DNA of 64,000 nt from Xenorhabdus miraniensis (lineage in GTDB: Bacteria > Pseudomonadota > Gammaproteobacteria > Enterobacterales > Enterobacteriaceae), in contig NZ_NITZ01000002.1 in assembly GCF_002632615.1 (NCBI RefSeq), positions 179,033 through 243,032 of the forward strand. Reading direction: 5' to 3'. The notes beneath the pieces are model-generated. The model worked only from the letters and a program-made list of their open reading frames with translations. It did no database searches and had not been told where the DNA came from. This document shows, in pieces, positions 63,565 through 64,000 of the stretch (position 1 is its first letter; each line of letters begins with the position of its first letter). The position numbers and the translations under genes were made by a program.

Positions 63565-64000
63565 ATGGCTCGCATTCCCGACGCAGAGTTGCAGCACCTG
63601 AAAGCCGCAGTTCCTTTAGTCGCCGTCCTTGAGCAGCAGGGGCGGCAGGTGATTAAACGCGGCAAAGACCGGCTGGTACTGTGCCCGTTCCATCAGGAGA
63701 AAACGCCCTCGATGGTGATCACCCCGTCGAAAAATCTTTATCACTGCTTTGGCTGTGATGCCGGCGGATCGGTGCTGGACTGGGTCATGAAAACCGAAGG
63801 GTTGAGCTTGCGTCATGCCTGCGAGCGGTTGCGGGCGATGCTGGGCAGCAATCCGGCGGTGGAGCCGCTGATTGAATCGCCGGAACTGATCAGCGATGTC
63901 GCCGGGCAGCAGGCACTGCTGTCGCGGGGGGTTGAGTTCTATCACCATACGCTGCTCAATGCCCCGGAAGCGCAGGCCTATCTGACCCAACGGCGGCTTA
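63565..64000 (+). CDS. CHC2 zinc-finger primase-like protein (5' part, runs off the window)
   Basis: The first 145 codons of a DnaG-like primase. The CHC2 zinc ribbon is complete: LCPFHQEKTPS and YHCFGCDAGG (Cys, His, Cys, Cys ligands), after an N-terminal helix (ELQHLKAAVPLVAVLEQQG). AAAGGA lies seven bases before the ATG. Primases of this type, with no relation to the chromosomal rpsU-dnaG-rpoD context, belong to phages, plasmids and integrative elements. With the divergent XRE gene it suggests the start of a mobile-element replication block. The TOPRIM domain, if any, is outside the window. Confidence 0.8.
   Translation, partial: MARIPDAELQHLKAAVPLVAVLEQQGRQVIKRGKDRLVLCPFHQEKTPSMVITPSKNLYHCFGCDAGGSVLDWVMKTEGLSLRHACERLRAMLGSNPAVEPLIESPELISDVAGQQALLSRGVEFYHHTLLNAPEAQAYLTQRRL

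Overview
The window looks like chromosomal DNA of an entomopathogenic enterobacterium of the Morganellaceae, most probably Xenorhabdus (Photorhabdus is the alternative). Housekeeping genes closely resemble those of E. coli and keep much of its local order (gmk-rpoZ-spoT, yicG next to ligB, yidR-yidQ-yidE, tag-glyQ-glyS, the dpp operon, yhjJ and yhjD). Between them lie long AT-rich spacers and accessory loci: an XhlA/XhlB-type haemolysin pair, Hcp modules and a complete type VI secretion system (T6SS) with an Rhs effector. The genus call rests on gene content and remembered family sequences, not on a search.

Layout. 1-13.8 kb is core: spoT (cut by the window edge), rpoZ and gmk on the minus strand, then ligB, yicG, yidR, yidQ, yidE, avtA, tag and glyQS. 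A lone tRNA-Pro(UGG) with a textbook stable-RNA promoter and a strong terminator sits at 13.9-14.06 kb. The dipeptide transporter operon dppABCDF fills 14.9-20.6 kb. It is followed by a remnant of a YhjK-type c-di-GMP phosphodiesterase (sensor half only), a YhjJ pseudo-protease, and a solitary FitA-like antitoxin. At 23.8-25.2 kb is an AT-rich three-gene cassette: an orphan hcp, an unrecognised glycine-rich putative membrane-active effector, and a two-TM putative immunity protein. A tautomerase and yhjD follow, then the two-partner haemolysin xhlB-xhlA (26.9-33.1 kb, minus strand).

33.7-62.6 kb is the T6SS island. hcp (tssD) is divergent, across a 918-bp AT-rich spacer, from tssB-tssC-tssE-tssF-tssG-tagH-tssJ-tssK-tssL-tssH(clpV)-[GAF/Fis-HTH regulator]-tagO-tssA-tssM, which are tightly packed and often overlap. 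A terminator-like hairpin then separates vasL-vgrG-eag chaperone-rhs-immunity. All thirteen core Tss components are present. The Rhs protein carries a prePAAR motif, a transmembrane region, PAAR, an Rhs/YD shell, the cleavage motif PxxxxDPxGL and a 142-residue AT-rich tip with an SHH signature typical of HNH/endonuclease VII-fold toxins. A SUKH (SMI1/KNR4) protein next door is the likely antidote. The last 1.4 kb holds a SymE-like gene, an XRE repressor and the start of a CHC2 zinc-finger primase, which suggests the edge of a mobile element.

How the parts work together. The T6SS genes build a contractile injection machine. VgrG plus the PAAR-Rhs protein form its spike and toxin payload, with the Eag protein as loading chaperone. 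The distant hcp cassette probably supplies an alternative tube subunit with its own cargo and antidote. XhlA/XhlB is a separate type Vb haemolysin route. Two regulatory or signalling proteins appear to have lost their catalytic parts: the VasH-like protein without an AAA+ domain and the YhjK-like protein without GGDEF-EAL. Several conserved proteins also carry in-frame minisatellite-like expansions at their ends.
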